NCBI RefSeq assembly: GCF_006517395.1
Contig: NZ_VDCY01000003.1
Location: 248,001 to 312,000 of the forward strand
Origin: Terrilactibacillus laevilacticus
Lineage (GTDB): Bacteria > Bacillota > Bacilli > Bacillales > Sporolactobacillaceae
Direction of reading: 5' to 3'
Length of the DNA stretch: 64,000 bases
In this document: positions 1 to 10,340 of the stretch, in pieces
How the letters are laid out: each line of letters starts with the position of its first letter
How positions within the stretch are numbered: the stretch's first letter is position 1
Notes under the pieces: generated by a model
What the model saw: the letters and a program-made list of their open reading frames with translations, nothing else
Database searches by the model: none
Told to the model about the DNA's origin: nothing
Program-made: the position numbers and the translations under genes

Positions 1-587
1 TTATCTTTCTTGCTACTTTTTTCATATCAAAAGACTGGCATCGTTTTGCACGTTATGTTCATCTCATTTCGACACCTAAAATTGATCATCATATAATTAA
101 AATATATGCGGAGCTTAAAGACGCTCTAATCGGTTTTATACGAGCCCAATGCATCCTTATATCAATTACAGCTGTCATTGTCTTTATTGGTCTTTTTGCT
201 CTTCATGTCGAACATGCCTTTTCAATCTCCTTAATGATTGGGATCATCGATCTTATCCCATATTTGGGGACTAGTTTTATTTTCATACCTTGGATTTTCT
301 ATTGTTTCTTAACCGGAGACTATTCATTAAGTATCGGACTTTGTCTCTTATTTGCCATTGTGATTATTCAAAGACAGGTAATGGAACCAAAAGTGATATC
401 GGATGCGATTGGAATAGATCCACTTGCAACCTTAATCTCACTTTTTATTGGTTTTCAGCTTTTTGGCTTTCTTGGGCTTATTCTTGGTCCGGTAACGGTG
501 GTTATTGTTAAATCACTTATTACGACGCATGTGATAAGAGATATTTGGAATTATATTATTGGATATGAAAATGATCCTTATAAATAA
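1..587 (+). CDS. ytvI: Sporulation-associated AI-2E family permease YtvI, C-terminal part (5' truncated)
   Basis: The reading frame is already open at base 3 and runs to a TAA at 585-587, so about 194 C-terminal residues are visible and the start lies upstream of the window. The protein is strongly hydrophobic, with several membrane spans in the last 130 residues. It carries the glycine/proline-rich loop GIIDLIPYLG and the terminal GLILGPV segment typical of the AI-2E transporter (UPF0118) family. The neighbours (fxsA, pyk, pfkA, acc) match the place of ytvI in Bacillus subtilis, where the product is a sporulation membrane protein of unknown mechanism. The gene converges on fxsA with only 9 bp between the stop codons and no obvious terminator. 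Confidence 0.85.
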   Translation, partial: IFLATFFISKDWHRFARYVHLISTPKIDHHIIKIYAELKDALIGFIRAQCILISITAVIVFIGLFALHVEHAFSISLMIGIIDLIPYLGTSFIFIPWIFYCFLTGDYSLSIGLCLLFAIVIIQRQVMEPKVISDAIGIDPLATLISLFIGFQLFGFLGLILGPVTVVIVKSLITTHVIRDIWNYIIGYENDPYK

Positions 588-596
588 CTTCGCCCT

Positions 597-983
597 CTAA
601 TATCGTCGATAAAAGCTAAAACGTTCACGAAGCCACCTAGCTAATTTTCGCTTGATGACCGTTCGCGATGTAGGAAATAACATAAAGAACGCAAGCAGAT
701 CGGATAAAAATCCCGGCATAATTAACAAAAGACCCCCGAGAATCATAAATAGACCATCGAATAAAGAATCACTTGGAACATGCCGTTCATGAATTTGTTG
801 CTGAAAGGAGCGAAAAACTTGTATTCCTTTACGTTTAATGAGCCAAATTCCGAACAGAAAAGAAGCAACGAGTAAAAGTAAAGTATATAAAAAGCCAATG
901 GCATGGCTAATGTATATAACCAGAATGATATCACAAATAGGCAATAGAAAAAGAAGCAGAAGCCATCTTTTTAGCGTCATCAT
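597..983 (-). CDS. fxsA: FxsA family membrane protein
   Basis: This 128-residue protein has three to four membrane spans, at about residues 7-28, 30-50 and 77-100, followed by a basic cytoplasmic tail. That is the FxsA/YtzA architecture, including the conserved GGLLLIMPGFLSD segment near residues 83-95. FxsA relieves phage F exclusion in E. coli; its role in Bacilli is unknown. The start lies 1 bp after the stop of the upstream thioesterase gene. A GAAGGA Shine-Dalgarno sits inside that gene's 3' end, so the two are probably co-transcribed and may be translationally coupled. Two adjacent ATGs (983 and 980) are possible starts. Confidence 0.85.
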   Translation of the reverse strand: MMTLKRWLLLLFLLPICDIILVIYISHAIGFLYTLLLLVASFLFGIWLIKRKGIQVFRSFQQQIHERHVPSDSLFDGLFMILGGLLLIMPGFLSDLLAFFMLFPTSRTVIKRKLARWLRERFSFYRRY

Positions 984-984
984 C

Positions 985-1416
985 TTAATCCTTCATCGTT
1001 TGAAGTAGTTTTTCATGCAATTCAGGTGATCTTTTTTTTATCATAATAGGTTTAAGATTCTTGTCAGTCCAACAATGCGAGGTTGAACCGTGTACAAGAA
1101 TGGTTTCATCTTCCTTTCGATAAGCAACATATTCAAAAGTCATTCGAACACCATTGTACTCTTTGATCTTCGTTTCCACGATCACTCGGTCGTCATATTT
1201 TGCTGGAGAGCGGTATTGACAATCGACGTGTAACACGGGAAGCATAAAACCCATGTCTTCGAGACCTTTATATGTTTGTCCAATAATGTAGATGAAATCT
1301 GTTCTTGCAACTTCAAAATAATTAATGTAATTGCTGTGGTGAACAATACCCATTTGATCAGTTTCACTATATCTAACCGTAATTTCCGTTTTTGATGAGG
1401 ACACGGCAAACACCAT
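985..1416 (-). CDS. Acyl-CoA thioesterase, YbgC/4-hydroxybenzoyl-CoA family
   Basis: A 143-residue single hot-dog-fold protein. The diagnostic motif YSETDQMGIVHHSNYINYFE (about residues 16-35) holds the catalytic Asp and the His-Asn pair of the 4HBT/YbgC family, which hydrolyses short-chain or aromatic acyl-CoA thioesters in the cytoplasm. Its true substrate cannot be read from sequence. The gene lies between pyk and fxsA, and a strong terminator separates it from pyk, so it either has its own promoter or depends on read-through. The start is uncertain. The ATG at 1416 has only a weak ribosome-binding site, and an in-frame GTG about five codons later is equally plausible. Confidence 0.85.
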   Translation of the reverse strand: MVFAVSSSKTEITVRYSETDQMGIVHHSNYINYFEVARTDFIYIIGQTYKGLEDMGFMLPVLHVDCQYRSPAKYDDRVIVETKIKEYNGVRMTFEYVAYRKEDETILVHGSTSHCWTDKNLKPIMIKKRSPELHEKLLQTMKD

Positions 1417-1420
1417 CCAA

Positions 1421-1461
1421 TAAAAAATTTAAGGGAAGATGCAAAAAGCATCCTCCCTTAA
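1421..1461 (-). terminator. Rho-independent terminator downstream of pyk
   Basis: Read on the minus strand, a perfect-looking 14-bp stem (TTAAGGGAGGATGC / GCATCTTCCCTTAA) closes a five-base loop and is followed by ATTTTTTATT. It lies between pyk and the thioesterase gene, so it should end the pfkA-pyk transcript. Confidence 0.9.
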
Positions 1462-1522
1462 CTATAGCATGAGTACCCACAAATGTTAAAGATCTGGGAT
1501 CATACGTTTTTGATTTTATAAA

Positions 1523-2950
1523 TTAGTTGTTGCTTCCAACTACGTGAACTTGCATTAAGTTCGTTGTACCTGGTTTTGATACTGGTACACCAGCAGAAAT
1601 GACGATAACGTCTCCTTCTTTAACTAAACCAGATTCAAGAGCTTTTTTCTCAGCAATTTGAAGCATATCATCTGTTGTTTCAGTTGGTTCAGACAATACT
1701 GGTAACACACCGAAAGCAAGAGAAAGCTTTTTAGCAACATGTTCATCGCTAGTTACGGCAATAATTGGTGCCGCGGGACGATATCTTGAAACAACACGAG
1801 CTGTATGTCCACTAACAGTAGATGTGACAATAGCTGCTACATTAAGTTTTAGAGCAGTATGTGCGACAGCTTGACCAATGGCATCCGTAACGGTTGTTTC
1901 ACTTTCTTTACTTAATCGATTAAGCATCGCAGCGTAGTCTAGGCCAGTTTCTGTTTTTTCAGCAATATTTTTCATTGTTGTAACAGCTTCTACAGGCCAG
2001 TCACCGGCAGCTGTTTCACCAGAGAGCATAATAGCATCTGTTCCATCAAAGATCGCGTTAGCTACGTCACTTGCTTCGGCACGAGTTGGACGAGGGTTGC
2101 GTTGCATTGAATCTAACATTTGAGTTGCTGTAATAACTGGTTTTCCTAAAGCATTACATTTTTTGATCATATCTTTTTGAACCAATGGTACATCTTCTGG
2201 TGGAATCTCAACACCAAGGTCACCACGAGCAACCATTAAGCCATCAGATACTTCAAGAATCGCGTCGAGGTTATCCACACCTTCTTGGTTTTCAATTTTA
2301 GGTAAGATATGGATGTGTTCAGCATTTTGCTCTTTAAGGAGGTTACGAATGTCTAGAACATCAGAAGGACGACGTACAAAAGAAGCGGCAATAAATTCAA
2401 TACCTTCGCCGATACCGAAAATAATGTCATTTGCATCTTTTTCAGTAATACCTGGAAGGTTTACGCTAACGTTAGGTACGTTAACCCCTTTTTTACTTTT
2501 GAGGACTCCTGTGTTTAATACAGTTGTATAGATTTCAGAGTCACTCTTACCTGTAACTTCAAGTTCAACAAGACCATCATCTAAAAGAATTTTTGATCCT
2601 ACATTTACATCATTAACAAGGTCTGTGTATGTAACAGAGAATTTTTCTTTCGTTCCTAACACAGGTTCCATTGATACAGTTACGTTAGTTCCTTTTTCAA
2701 GAAGAACTTCTTTTGTAGCCATGTCACCGGTGCGGATTTCTGGACCTTTTGTATCAAGTAGTAAAGCAACGTCTTTACCAGTGATTTTAATTGCTTCACG
2801 GATATTTTCAATTCTTGCACGGTGTTCGTCATGGTCACCATGGGAGAAATTTAAACGTGCTACGTTCATTCCTGCATTAATTAATTCAACAAGTTTATCT
2901 ACGCTTTCACTAGCTGGTCCAATCGTACAAACTATTTTTGTTTTTTTCAT
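1523..2950 (-). CDS. pyk: Pyruvate kinase (short form without the C-terminal PEP-utiliser-like domain)
   Basis: Converts phosphoenolpyruvate and ADP to pyruvate and ATP at the end of glycolysis. The 475 residues hold the full A/B/C core: [11 protein letters not shown] at the N-terminus, NFSHGDH near 34-40, the metal-binding LPKIENQEG and GDLGVEIP segments (about 217-250), and the signature [15 protein letters not shown] near 283. The protein ends at about the length of E. coli enzymes. The pyruvate kinases of Bacillus and Geobacillus (about 585 residues) carry an extra C-terminal domain that is missing here. The ribosome-binding site is GGAGG, and the gene follows pfkA by 20 bp as an operon. 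Nothing suggests a frameshift. Confidence 0.98.
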   Translation of the reverse strand: MKKTKIVCTIGPASESVDKLVELINAGMNVARLNFSHGDHDEHRARIENIREAIKITGKDVALLLDTKGPEIRTGDMATKEVLLEKGTNVTVSMEPVLGTKEKFSVTYTDLVNDVNVGSKILLDDGLVELEVTGKSDSEIYTTVLNTGVLKSKKGVNVPNVSVNLPGITEKDANDIIFGIGEGIEFIAASFVRRPSDVLDIRNLLKEQNAEHIHILPKIENQEGVDNLDAILEVSDGLMVARGDLGVEIPPEDVPLVQKDMIKKCNALGKPVITATQMLDSMQRNPRPTRAEASDVANAIFDGTDAIMLSGETAAGDWPVEAVTTMKNIAEKTETGLDYAAMLNRLSKESETTVTDAIGQAVAHTALKLNVAAIVTSTVSGHTARVVSRYRPAAPIIAVTSDEHVAKKLSLAFGVLPVLSEPTETTDDMLQIAEKKALESGLVKEGDVIVISAGVPVSKPGTTNLMQVHVVGSNN

Positions 2951-2970
2951 GTTATAAAAACCTCCGTTAA

Positions 2971-3978
<1,008 letters not shown>

Positions 3979-4050
3979 TTACTTACTCATTCTATCATTC
4001 CCAAAAAAAAGCTAAACAATCTAGATCTACCCTAAATTGGCTTTTATTAA

Positions 4051-5028
4051 TTACTCGCTTAAGATGTCATCCTTAACAAGAGAATAATCACCAATGGCAC
4101 GATACTTCTCTAGTCTCCGATGAACCAATTCGTCACCCTTCAGTTGAATAAGTGATGATAGTGCATCTTTAAGGTATTCATCAATAATATTGGCTTGAGT
4201 TTTGGGATCATGATGTGCACCACCTAAAACTTCTGGAATCACTTTATCTACAATACCAAACTCTTTTAAGTCTGGCGCTGTAATTTTCATCGTTTGTGCA
4301 GCTCGTTCTGCTTGACTTGCATCTTTCCATAAAAGTGCAGCTGCACTTTCAGGAGAAATAACAGAGTACCATGAGTTCTCTAGCATTAGAATTTGATCGC
4401 CAACACCAATCGCAAGTGCTCCACCACTTGCGCCCTCACCAATCACGATACAGACGATGGGAACTTTAAGTCCAGCCATTTCAAGTAAGTTTCTTGCAAT
4501 AGCTTCGCCTTGTCCACGTTCTTCAGCCGTTTTCCCAGGAAACGCACCTTTTGTATCAATGAATGTAACGATAGGACGATTGAATTTCTCGGCTTGTTTC
4601 ATCAAACGTAAGGCTTTTCGGTAACCTTCTGGCTGTGGCATACCAAAGTTTCTTTTTAGATTCTCTTTAGTATCACGACCACGCTGCTCACCGATGATCG
4701 TCACAGGAAGTCCTCGATATCTAGCAATGCCACCAACAATAGCCGTATCATCGCCATATAATCGATCACCATGACATTCGATAAAGTCTGTAAAAAGAAA
4801 AGAAATATAATCAAGTGTAGTTGGACGTTCCATGTGTCTCGCGATTTGTACACGATCCCAAGGTGTCATACGACTATACGTGTCTTTTTCTACCTCGTCG
4901 AGACGTTTCTTTAAATGATTTAATTCATCAGTCAGGTCAATCCCTTTTTCATCCATAAATTGATTAAGTTCTTTTATTTTTGCCTTTAATTCATTGATTG
5001 GCTTTTCAAATTCTAATCCCGGTGCCAC
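4051..5028 (-). CDS. accA: Acetyl-CoA carboxylase carboxyltransferase subunit alpha
   Basis: With AccD it forms the alpha2-beta2 carboxyltransferase that moves the carboxyl group from biotin to acetyl-CoA, giving malonyl-CoA for fatty acid synthesis. The 325 residues show the N-terminal helical region [17 protein letters not shown] and the crotonase-like core with [13 protein letters not shown] (about 87-99), [20 protein letters not shown] and [15 protein letters not shown] (about 198-212). The start is a GTG with a strong AAAGGAGGTGAT ribosome-binding site 5 nt upstream. The gene overlaps the end of accD by 16 bp, which implies coupled translation and equal subunit output. Confidence 0.98.
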   Translation of the reverse strand: MAPGLEFEKPINELKAKIKELNQFMDEKGIDLTDELNHLKKRLDEVEKDTYSRMTPWDRVQIARHMERPTTLDYISFLFTDFIECHGDRLYGDDTAIVGGIARYRGLPVTIIGEQRGRDTKENLKRNFGMPQPEGYRKALRLMKQAEKFNRPIVTFIDTKGAFPGKTAEERGQGEAIARNLLEMAGLKVPIVCIVIGEGASGGALAIGVGDQILMLENSWYSVISPESAAALLWKDASQAERAAQTMKITAPDLKEFGIVDKVIPEVLGGAHHDPKTQANIIDEYLKDALSSLIQLKGDELVHRRLEKYRAIGDYSLVKDDILSE

Positions 5029-5885
5029 TGTTCATCACCTCCTTTAGTGTGAATCGATAGAACAGTTGCTAAGGTTTCTTTCATTTTGCTTCGTGGAATG
5101 ACCTTATCTAGTTGCCCATGCTCTAAAAGAAACTCTGCTTTCTGAAAATCATCCGGTAACTCTTCACGAATCGTTTGTTCAATAATTCTTCTACCAGCAA
5201 ATCCAATTAAAGCACCAGGTTCAGCAAAGTTATAATCACCCAATGAGGCAAAACTAGCTGTGACACCACCTGTTGTCGGGTGTGTCATATAAGAAATGAA
5301 TAATCCACCAGCATTGCTAAATTGTTTGAGAACAGCGCTCGTTTTAGCCATTTGCATGAGACTAAGGATGCCTTCCTGCATACGTGCTCCTCCGGATGCG
5401 GAGAAAATAATGATTGGGAGACCGTGATCCTTTGCGTATTCAATCGCTCTTGTAATTTTCTCTCCGACAACTGACCCCATACTCCCCATCCTGAAGTTTG
5501 AGTCCATAATAGCAATAGCCGTGTCATATCCCTCTATTTTCCCTTTTCCCGTTACCACCGCTTCATTAAGCCCCGATTTTTTCTTATCTTTCTCTAATTT
5601 TTCTAGATAATTTGGAAAATCGAGTGGGTTCTTTGAGATTAAGTCTTGATCGAAAGGAATGAATGATTCTGGATCAAGAAGCATCTCAATTCTTTCAAAA
5701 GCACTCACGGGATAATGATAACCACATGATTGACAAACATATAAATATTTTTGAAGCTCTTTGGCATACATAATTTTTTTACAACTTGGGCATTTCTTCA
5801 TAATGCCTTCAGGTACGCCGATTTTTGATTTAGTGGAGGGAACGGTTGCGTACTTTTTCTTTTTTATAAAAAAGTCCTTTAACAA
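5013..5885 (-). CDS. accD: Acetyl-CoA carboxylase carboxyltransferase subunit beta
   Basis: Beta partner of AccA. The 290-residue protein begins with a C4 zinc ribbon (Cys32, Cys35, Cys51, Cys54 in CPSC...CQSC). The carboxyltransferase core contains [17 protein letters not shown] (about 131-147), [20 protein letters not shown] and [15 protein letters not shown]. The start is TTG at 5883-5885, preceded by AGAGGGTG. It gives the MLKDFF N-terminus conserved in Bacillus AccD, so the rare start codon is probably real. No malic enzyme gene follows upstream as it does in B. subtilis; the next gene is dnaE after a 336-bp gap. Confidence 0.97.
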   Translation of the reverse strand: MLKDFFIKKKKYATVPSTKSKIGVPEGIMKKCPSCKKIMYAKELQKYLYVCQSCGYHYPVSAFERIEMLLDPESFIPFDQDLISKNPLDFPNYLEKLEKDKKKSGLNEAVVTGKGKIEGYDTAIAIMDSNFRMGSMGSVVGEKITRAIEYAKDHGLPIIIFSASGGARMQEGILSLMQMAKTSAVLKQFSNAGGLFISYMTHPTTGGVTASFASLGDYNFAEPGALIGFAGRRIIEQTIREELPDDFQKAEFLLEHGQLDKVIPRSKMKETLATVLSIHTKGGDEQWHRD

Positions 5886-6221
5886 ATAGATACACCCTCT
5901 AATCTTTTAAAATAATCGTTTTTTTGCCTCATAACAAACATTTCTATCTCTATTTTGCAAGACTTTGTCATGAGATCATCCAATTCACTTGTCCTGTGAA
6001 ATCAGAACAAAGCTTGAAGACATGGCCCTGTTAAAGTGTCTGCCTTTTTCTTTTTGATTATCTATATGTAAAGGAGGTGTACATACGAATAAAAAAGAGA
6101 CAACAATGAAATAGGCATAACATGACCATAACATAAATAGAAAGGAAATAATCTATAAATATGAAAACAACCCTTACTAAACTACACTATTATATCAGAA
6201 GATAAAATTTAAATAAAAGGC
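5886..6221. other. Gene-free gap between dnaE and accD
   Basis: This 336-bp AT-rich stretch occupies the position where B. subtilis carries ytsJ (NADP-malic enzyme). No malic-enzyme remnant could be read in any frame. A sequence that looks like a perfect ribosome-binding site, AAAGGAGGTG at about 6070-6079 on the plus strand, is followed by no usable ORF: the only nearby ATG reads two codons to a stop. The accD promoter should lie at the low-coordinate end, but no convincing -35/-10 pair was seen. Confidence 0.5.
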
Positions 6222-9200
6222 TTATATGGATTTAATAATTACATTTTTATGACCAATGATATTTTTTAACTTGTTTAGGGTTGACTTTTCGATATTTAGA
6301 CGATATTGATCGGGTAGTTGAACTGTTTTTCCTGATCGACCATAGTGAATAATAACAGGATGAGCGCCAGGATGCAATTGTAATACGTCATGTAAGTGCT
6401 TTAATATTGAATTTTTTTCGTGTTCCTTATCAATCCGAATAAAAACACGAGCCACACGTGATTGCATATATTGTTCTAGATCCATCATTTGCTTCACAAT
6501 GAGCTTTTTTTCATGTTGACCGATTTCTAGTGTGCCTTTTACAAATAGAAGTTGGCCATTTTGGATGAAGCGGGTATTTTCTTCGTGAACGTTTGGAAAA
6601 CAAATCGCTTCCAACTGACCCGTTTCATCGCTTAATGTTAAAAAAGACATCATTTGTCCTTTTTTTGTTCGTATGCACTTGTTTTTTTCGATTACTGCAC
6701 CTAAAACTACCGATGTTCCATTGGTCTGACTTTTGACCCAATCAATGGTTTTCATTTGTTTCGATAATTGCCATCGAAAAGGCTCGATCGGATGAGCTGA
6801 GACAAATATCCCTAAGGCTTCTTTTTCATATTCAATTTTTTCACGTTCAGAAAGTGGAGGAACTTGTATATACTCTGGTTCCACTTCATCCATTTCAAAT
6901 GATACTTGATCCACATTTGTATGGGTGTATTTTTCCGAATAGTGCATGGCATTCTCAAGTGTAGCTAATAGAATGGCTCGATCAATACCAAATTCATCCA
7001 TTGCTCCAGCAAATATGAGAGATTCAATGGCTTTTCGATTCACTCTTGTTAATGAGACGCGCCTGCAAAAGTCAAATAAACTTTTGAAAGGTCCTTTTTT
7101 TCTACTCATGAGAATATCTTGAACCACCTTGTTACCCACGCCTTTGACAAGTCCTAAACCAAAGCGAATCCCTTTTTCTGTCCAAGTAAAGTAAGCTCCA
7201 CTATGATTAATAGAAGGTGGAAAGAAAACCATTCCCTTTCGTTTTGCTTCATTTATCGCATTATGACATTTATCCTGATCATGATGCACGCTAGATAAGT
7301 GGGCCGTTATAAACGCTTTGGGATAATGGACTTTTAAATAAGCCATTCGATAGGCAATCAGACTATAAGCAACTGCATGACTGCGGTTAAATCCATAGTC
7401 AGCAAATCGTACAATCAGGTCATAAACAGACTCTGAAAGCTGTTTTGTATAACCATTCTTTTGACAGCCCAAGATAAAGGATTGTTTTTGTTCATCTAGA
7501 ATGTGTCTCTTCTTCTTTGAAACGGCTCTTCTCAAAATATCGGCTTGTCCTAATGAATACCCAGCCATAACATTCGCAATGCTCATAATTTGCTCTTGAT
7601 AAACAATCACGCCGTAGGTCATTTTTAAAATAGGTGCCAAATCAGGATGAGGATATTGGACCGCTTTCTTTCCATGCTTACAATCAATGTAAACTTGTGT
7701 ACTATTCATTGGTCCTGGTCGATATAAGGCATTAACAGCGACAATATCTTCGAAAGTATTAGGAAGAAGACGTTTTAACACCGCTCGCATACCATCCGAT
7801 TCAAGTTGAAATACTCCTGTTGTATCTCCTTCTGAAAGCATTTTAAACGTATCACTATCGTCCATTGGGATTGTTGAAAGATCAATCTTTTGACCTGTAT
7901 GATCTTGAATTAAAGCTAAAACGTCTTGTATCAACGTTAAATTCCTTAGCCCTAAAAAATCGATTTTTAACAAACCAAGTTCTTCAAGATTCTCCATTGG
8001 AAATTGGGTAATCATCACATCATCATGCCCTGGCTGAGTCGGCACCAATGTTTTTAATGGTTTTTCGCTTATAACCACTCCAGCGGCATGAATAGATGAA
8101 TGTCTTGGAACCCCTTCAACCTTTTGGGATAAAGTCAAAAGATACTCTATCTCTTTGGATTGTTTAATAAGTTGCCTGAGCTCTGCGGATTCCTCAATGG
8201 CTCTTTGAAGCGTTATGCCAGGTCTTGATGGAATACTTTTAGCTACTTTATTCATGGTCATGCCATCAATATCCAGGACTTTACCAACATCACGTATGGC
8301 TGCTTTAGCAGCCAGAGTACCGAATGTAATAATTTGTGCAACATGGTCCGAGCCATATTTTTGACTAACATAAGAGATCATCTTATCCCGTTCTCGATCT
8401 GGAAAATCGATATCAATATCCGGCATCGTGACACGTTCAGGATTCAGAAATCGTTCAAAAAGAAGTTGATATTTAATTGGATCAACATCTGTAATATGCA
8501 ACAAATAGGCGACTAAGGATCCTGCAGCAGATCCTCTACCAGGTCCTGGCTCTATTTCATTTTTTCTGGCATAAGCAAGTAAGTCCCAAACAATTAAAAA
8601 GTAATCATCAAAGCCCATATCATGAATAATAGCGAGTTCTTTTTCCAAACGTGATTGAATTTCATCCGTTAAACGGCTATATCTTTTCGCAAGTCCACGC
8701 ATACATAGTTTTCTTAATAAGGAGCTCGCATCATCTGCACCTTCGATTTTATATTTAGGAAGCTGAAGAGCATCAAAGTCAAACTTGACTTGACATTGGA
8801 AAGCAATCTCCTCTGTTCGATCTATGGCCTCTGGGTAACTTGTGAAAATCTGTTTCATTTCGTTTGGAGATTTGAAATAATACTCCGTTGATTTATGTTT
8901 TTTGACGAAATTTTGAATTTTACTCCCTGTTCGTATACACGTCAAACAGTCATAAGCCTTTGCATCCGCTTTATCAAGATAATGAACGTCATTTGTCGCG
9001 ACAAGCGAAATATGAAATGACTTACTGTAATTGAGATACTCAAGCATCATCTCTCTTTCAAAAGCTTCACCATGATTTTGAACTTCAAGATAAAAATCTT
9101 TTTGAAAGGTTCGATGAAGCCACGTTACGGCTTCCATAGCCTCTTCTTTTCTTCCCTGAATCAAATATGAACCAATTAGGCCACTTGTTCCAGAAGACAA

Positions 9201-9590
9201 CACAATTAATCCATCAGAATAAGTCTCTAATTCAGTACGCTTTAGGCGTTTAACTGATTTTTGTTGAATAATTGAACTTATTTCAACTAAGTTTCGATAG
9301 CCTTGTTGATTTTTAGCCAACAGCACGATGGAATAGTCTTCTGGCCAATCTTCTCTTCTTTTTGGCACGTCATGTTCAACTTCCATATAGACTTCTATTC
9401 CAATAACAGGATGAATGTCATTTTCAAGGCATGCTTTATAGAACGGAATGGTCCCATAGAGGGTTTGTTTATCCGTTAAAGCAAGGGCCTTATAACCCAT
9501 TGTTTTTGCTCGTTCAACCAACGATCTCATACGGCATGTACTATCTAACAAACTATATTCACTGTGAACATGCAGATGTACAAAAGTCAT
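6222..9590 (-). CDS. dnaE: DNA polymerase III alpha subunit DnaE
   Basis: Error-prone replicative polymerase that in Bacilli extends primers on the lagging strand before hand-off to PolC. The 1122 residues (B. subtilis DnaE is about 1115) hold an N-terminal PHP domain (HLHVHSEYSLLDS, residues 5-17), the palm motif GPGRGSAAGSLV (about 348-359), and the catalytic Asp triad segment PDIDIDFPD (about 390-398). A helix-hairpin-helix region follows, then an OB-fold near 960-1040 (VVLGAVIEKNKCIRTKKGQM). It lacks the exonuclease insertion that marks PolC. The ATG at 9590 has the strong site AAAGGAGGAAAT. It is transcribed toward accD. Confidence 0.97.
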   Translation of the reverse strand: MTFVHLHVHSEYSLLDSTCRMRSLVERAKTMGYKALALTDKQTLYGTIPFYKACLENDIHPVIGIEVYMEVEHDVPKRREDWPEDYSIVLLAKNQQGYRNLVEISSIIQQKSVKRLKRTELETYSDGLIVLSSGTSGLIGSYLIQGRKEEAMEAVTWLHRTFQKDFYLEVQNHGEAFEREMMLEYLNYSKSFHISLVATNDVHYLDKADAKAYDCLTCIRTGSKIQNFVKKHKSTEYYFKSPNEMKQIFTSYPEAIDRTEEIAFQCQVKFDFDALQLPKYKIEGADDASSLLRKLCMRGLAKRYSRLTDEIQSRLEKELAIIHDMGFDDYFLIVWDLLAYARKNEIEPGPGRGSAAGSLVAYLLHITDVDPIKYQLLFERFLNPERVTMPDIDIDFPDRERDKMISYVSQKYGSDHVAQIITFGTLAAKAAIRDVGKVLDIDGMTMNKVAKSIPSRPGITLQRAIEESAELRQLIKQSKEIEYLLTLSQKVEGVPRHSSIHAAGVVISEKPLKTLVPTQPGHDDVMITQFPMENLEELGLLKIDFLGLRNLTLIQDVLALIQDHTGQKIDLSTIPMDDSDTFKMLSEGDTTGVFQLESDGMRAVLKRLLPNTFEDIVAVNALYRPGPMNSTQVYIDCKHGKKAVQYPHPDLAPILKMTYGVIVYQEQIMSIANVMAGYSLGQADILRRAVSKKKRHILDEQKQSFILGCQKNGYTKQLSESVYDLIVRFADYGFNRSHAVAYSLIAYRMAYLKVHYPKAFITAHLSSVHHDQDKCHNAINEAKRKGMVFFPPSINHSGAYFTWTEKGIRFGLGLVKGVGNKVVQDILMSRKKGPFKSLFDFCRRVSLTRVNRKAIESLIFAGAMDEFGIDRAILLATLENAMHYSEKYTHTNVDQVSFEMDEVEPEYIQVPPLSEREKIEYEKEALGIFVSAHPIEPFRWQLSKQMKTIDWVKSQTNGTSVVLGAVIEKNKCIRTKKGQMMSFLTLSDETGQLEAICFPNVHEENTRFIQNGQLLFVKGTLEIGQHEKKLIVKQMMDLEQYMQSRVARVFIRIDKEHEKNSILKHLHDVLQLHPGAHPVIIHYGRSGKTVQLPDQYRLNIEKSTLNKLKNIIGHKNVIIKSI

Positions 9591-9617
9591 TTTATTTCCT
9601 CCTTTCCTTGTTTATAA

Positions 9618-9897
9618 TACGTGTTCAAAAAGGTGGCAAATGAAAAGGGTTACTGGCTAAGTACGCTGGCATCCTGCAAGAAACGCCAGTACTAGCCCGT
9701 CCTGGGCGTCGGAGGCTAAGAGCGTCCGCAGTTCCTTAGGACCGGCTTTCCATAGGATGTGGTAGCTTCAGGCGCCCGCCACAGGACGTGAGCGATTTTA
9801 GCCAGCGACCCTCTTAAATCCACGACATGAGGACCGGAAAAACGAGCAGGCGCCGAGATTCGTAGCTTATCATTTGGGTGACTTTTTGAACAACCTC
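9618..9897 (+). mobile_element. Intergenic inverted-repeat element, copy 1 (long form, 280 bp)
   Basis: Long-form copy of the family described in the findings. The left end is TACGTGTTCAAAAAGG and the right end CTTTTTGAACAACCTC. It is flanked by a perfect 6-bp duplication, TTATAA (9612-9617 and 9898-9903). The interior carries the two-hairpin module at 9665-9713 and is visibly more GC-rich than the flanks. It sits between the divergent dnaE and ytrH genes, so it does not disrupt either one. The minus-strand ORF through it (to 9934) is not a gene. Confidence 0.9.
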
Positions 9898-9929
9898 TTA
9901 TAAAGACACCGATTCCTCGTTGTAAATCC

Positions 9930-9959
9930 GTCATACCTAAGAGGTCTCGTCCATATGAT
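9930..9959 (+). promoter_or_regulatory. Probable sigma-E promoter of ytrHI
   Basis: GTCATACC, a 14-bp spacer, then CATATGAT closely fit the sigma-E consensus (-35 about GTCATATT, -10 about CATACAAT). The site lies 50 bp before the ytrH start. In B. subtilis ytrH and ytrI are transcribed by sigma-E in the mother cell, which agrees. It begins 26 bp beyond the target duplication of element copy 1. Confidence 0.7.
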
Positions 9960-10009
9960 GTAAATAGGACATTCTGTCTCTAAAACGCCATATTTAAGGA
10001 GTGATAGGT

Positions 10010-10336
10010 ATGGACTTTCGGATGTTTGCAACGACAGCCATTATGAATTTCTTTATTGCTTTTGGTGTTATTATTGGCGGCTGTATTGTTGGAGGAATTG
10101 GTGCTTTTTTTGTAAGTAGTCCCGCTTTCTCTGAAATGAACCGACTGGCAGCTAACATGAAAATTTGGGCTGTCGTCACAGCCATCGGTGGCACTTTTGA
10201 TACAATCGAGAATCTTGAGAAAGGTTTCTTAGATGGCTCTCCTATTGAAGTTGTTAAACATTTGTTATTAATCGCTTCAGCCATGACCGGTGCCCATACG
10301 GCAAGCATTATCATTCATTGGATGACACAGGAATAA
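10010..10336 (+). CDS. ytrH: Sporulation membrane protein YtrH
   Basis: A 108-residue protein with two to three membrane spans (about residues 8-38, 50-65 and 84-100) and glycine-rich segments such as GVIIGGCIVGGIGAFF. It matches YtrH of Bacillus in length, topology and context directly before ytrI. YtrH is a sigma-E-dependent mother-cell membrane protein needed for efficient sporulation. The ATG at 10010 is preferred to the in-frame GTG at 10001, because AAGGAGTGAT spans the GTG and is correctly spaced for the ATG. The neighbouring ytrI follows after 4 bp. Confidence 0.9.
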   Translation: MDFRMFATTAIMNFFIAFGVIIGGCIVGGIGAFFVSSPAFSEMNRLAANMKIWAVVTAIGGTFDTIENLEKGFLDGSPIEVVKHLLLIASAMTGAHTASIIIHWMTQE

Positions 10337-10340
10337 CTTC

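Noticed and set aside
2625-2957. 110-codon plus-strand ORF antisense to pyk
   Set aside because: Mirror image of a highly conserved coding sequence; no independent support.
9716-9934. 72-codon minus-strand ORF with RGCSKSHPNDK-type sequence
   Set aside because: It lies almost entirely inside repeat element copy 1. Similar peptides (RGCSKSHQMISYESRRP and variants) arise wherever the element is read in that frame, so it is repeat translation and not a protein.
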